A DNA stretch of 7,902 nt, from positions 1 through 7,902 of the forward strand of contig JAQZAY010000171.1 in NCBI GenBank assembly GCA_029239415.1, read 5' to 3'. A program made the position numbers and the translations under genes. This DNA comes from Pseudomonas sp. (lineage in GTDB: Bacteria; Pseudomonadota; Gammaproteobacteria; Pseudomonadales; Pseudomonadaceae). Within the stretch, counting starts at the first letter, position 1. Each line of letters opens with the position of its first letter. The notes under the pieces were generated by a model that worked only from the letters and a program-made list of their open reading frames with translations, searched no databases and was not told the DNA's origin. Shown here in pieces: positions 7,529-7,902 of the stretch.

Positions 7529-7902
7529 ATGCGCATTGCGTTGTTCCAGGGTGCGCCCCACCCGCTGGACGTGCCCGGCAATCTCGAGCGGCTGCACCAG
7601 CAGGCGCGGCTTTCGGCCGAACGCGGCGCGCAACTGCTGGTATGCCCGGAAATGTACCTGACCGGCTACAACATCGGCCGCGAGGCCGTGGAGCGGCTGG
7701 CCGAGGCCGAGGACGGGCCGTCGGCGATGGCCGTGGTCGAGATTGCCCAGGCGCATGGGATCGCCATCGTCTATGGCTACCCGGAGCGCGCCGACGACGG
7801 CCAGGTGTACAACAGCGTGCAGCTGATCGACGCCCATGGCAGCAGCCTGTGCAACTACCGCAAGACCCATCTGTTCGGCGAGCTGGACCGAAGCCTGTTC
7901 AG
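7529..7902 (+). CDS. davA: 5-aminovaleramidase (delta-aminovaleramidase), DavA, 3' truncated by window
   Basis: Nitrilase-superfamily amidase that hydrolyses 5-aminovaleramide, the DavB product, to 5-aminovalerate and ammonia. Only the first 124 codons are in the window and the frame is still open at the right edge; the family is about 260-265 aa. The start ATG follows a good AAGGAG (7516-7521) by 7 nt and lies 15 nt after the davB stop, so the two genes should be one transcript with re-initiation. Two of the three nitrilase catalytic residues are present: the general base E41 in CPEMYLTGY and K112 in YRKTHLF. The catalytic cysteine expected around residues 145-150 is beyond the window. No frameshift was seen. 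Recognition rests on strong similarity to P. putida DavA (for example YGYPER and NSVQLIDAHG) and on the davB neighbour. Confidence 0.94.
   Translation, partial: MRIALFQGAPHPLDVPGNLERLHQQARLSAERGAQLLVCPEMYLTGYNIGREAVERLAEAEDGPSAMAVVEIAQAHGIAIVYGYPERADDGQVYNSVQLIDAHGSSLCNYRKTHLFGELDRSLF

Overview
The window reads as chromosome of a fluorescent Pseudomonas, most likely of the P. putida group. The RpoD protein has the Pseudomonas sequence throughout its conserved regions. RpoD is followed by an RmcA-type c-di-GMP enzyme, as in P. aeruginosa (PA0576/PA0575), and the lysine genes davB and davA are close to the P. putida proteins as I remember them. The DNA is GC-rich with strong G/C preference at third codon positions. 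All genes are on the + strand.

Layout: (1) 2-1729, the 3' part of rpoD, missing about 40 N-terminal codons. It ends in tandem TGA stops and a strong intrinsic terminator (1734-1759). (2) 1859-5602, a 1247-residue transmembrane protein with a periplasmic amino-acid-binding domain, four PAS domains, GGDEF and EAL (rmcA). A 10-bp hairpin sits directly before its start codon and overlaps the ribosome binding site. (3) 5619-5695, a tRNA with a CAU anticodon and encoded CCA, best read as the lysidine-modified tRNA-Ile2 that decodes AUA. Its -10 box overlaps the rmcA stop codon, and a terminator at 5702-5725 closes the unit. (4) 5831-7513 davB and 7529-7902 davA (cut by the window end), an operon converting L-lysine to 5-aminovaleramide and then 5-aminovalerate.

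Functionally these are three independent units: housekeeping transcription (rpoD), a redox and nutrient-sensing c-di-GMP switch (rmcA) with a tRNA in its tail, and lysine catabolism (davBA). I saw no mobile element, CRISPR array, integrase or phage gene, and no clearly new system. The points most worth a second look are regulatory: the SD-overlapping hairpin before rmcA, the tRNA promoter embedded in the rmcA stop region together with a cluster of rare codons, and the palindromes at the davB ribosome binding site. The amino-acid-binding residues of the RmcA sensor domain, next to a lysine catabolic operon, also deserve attention.
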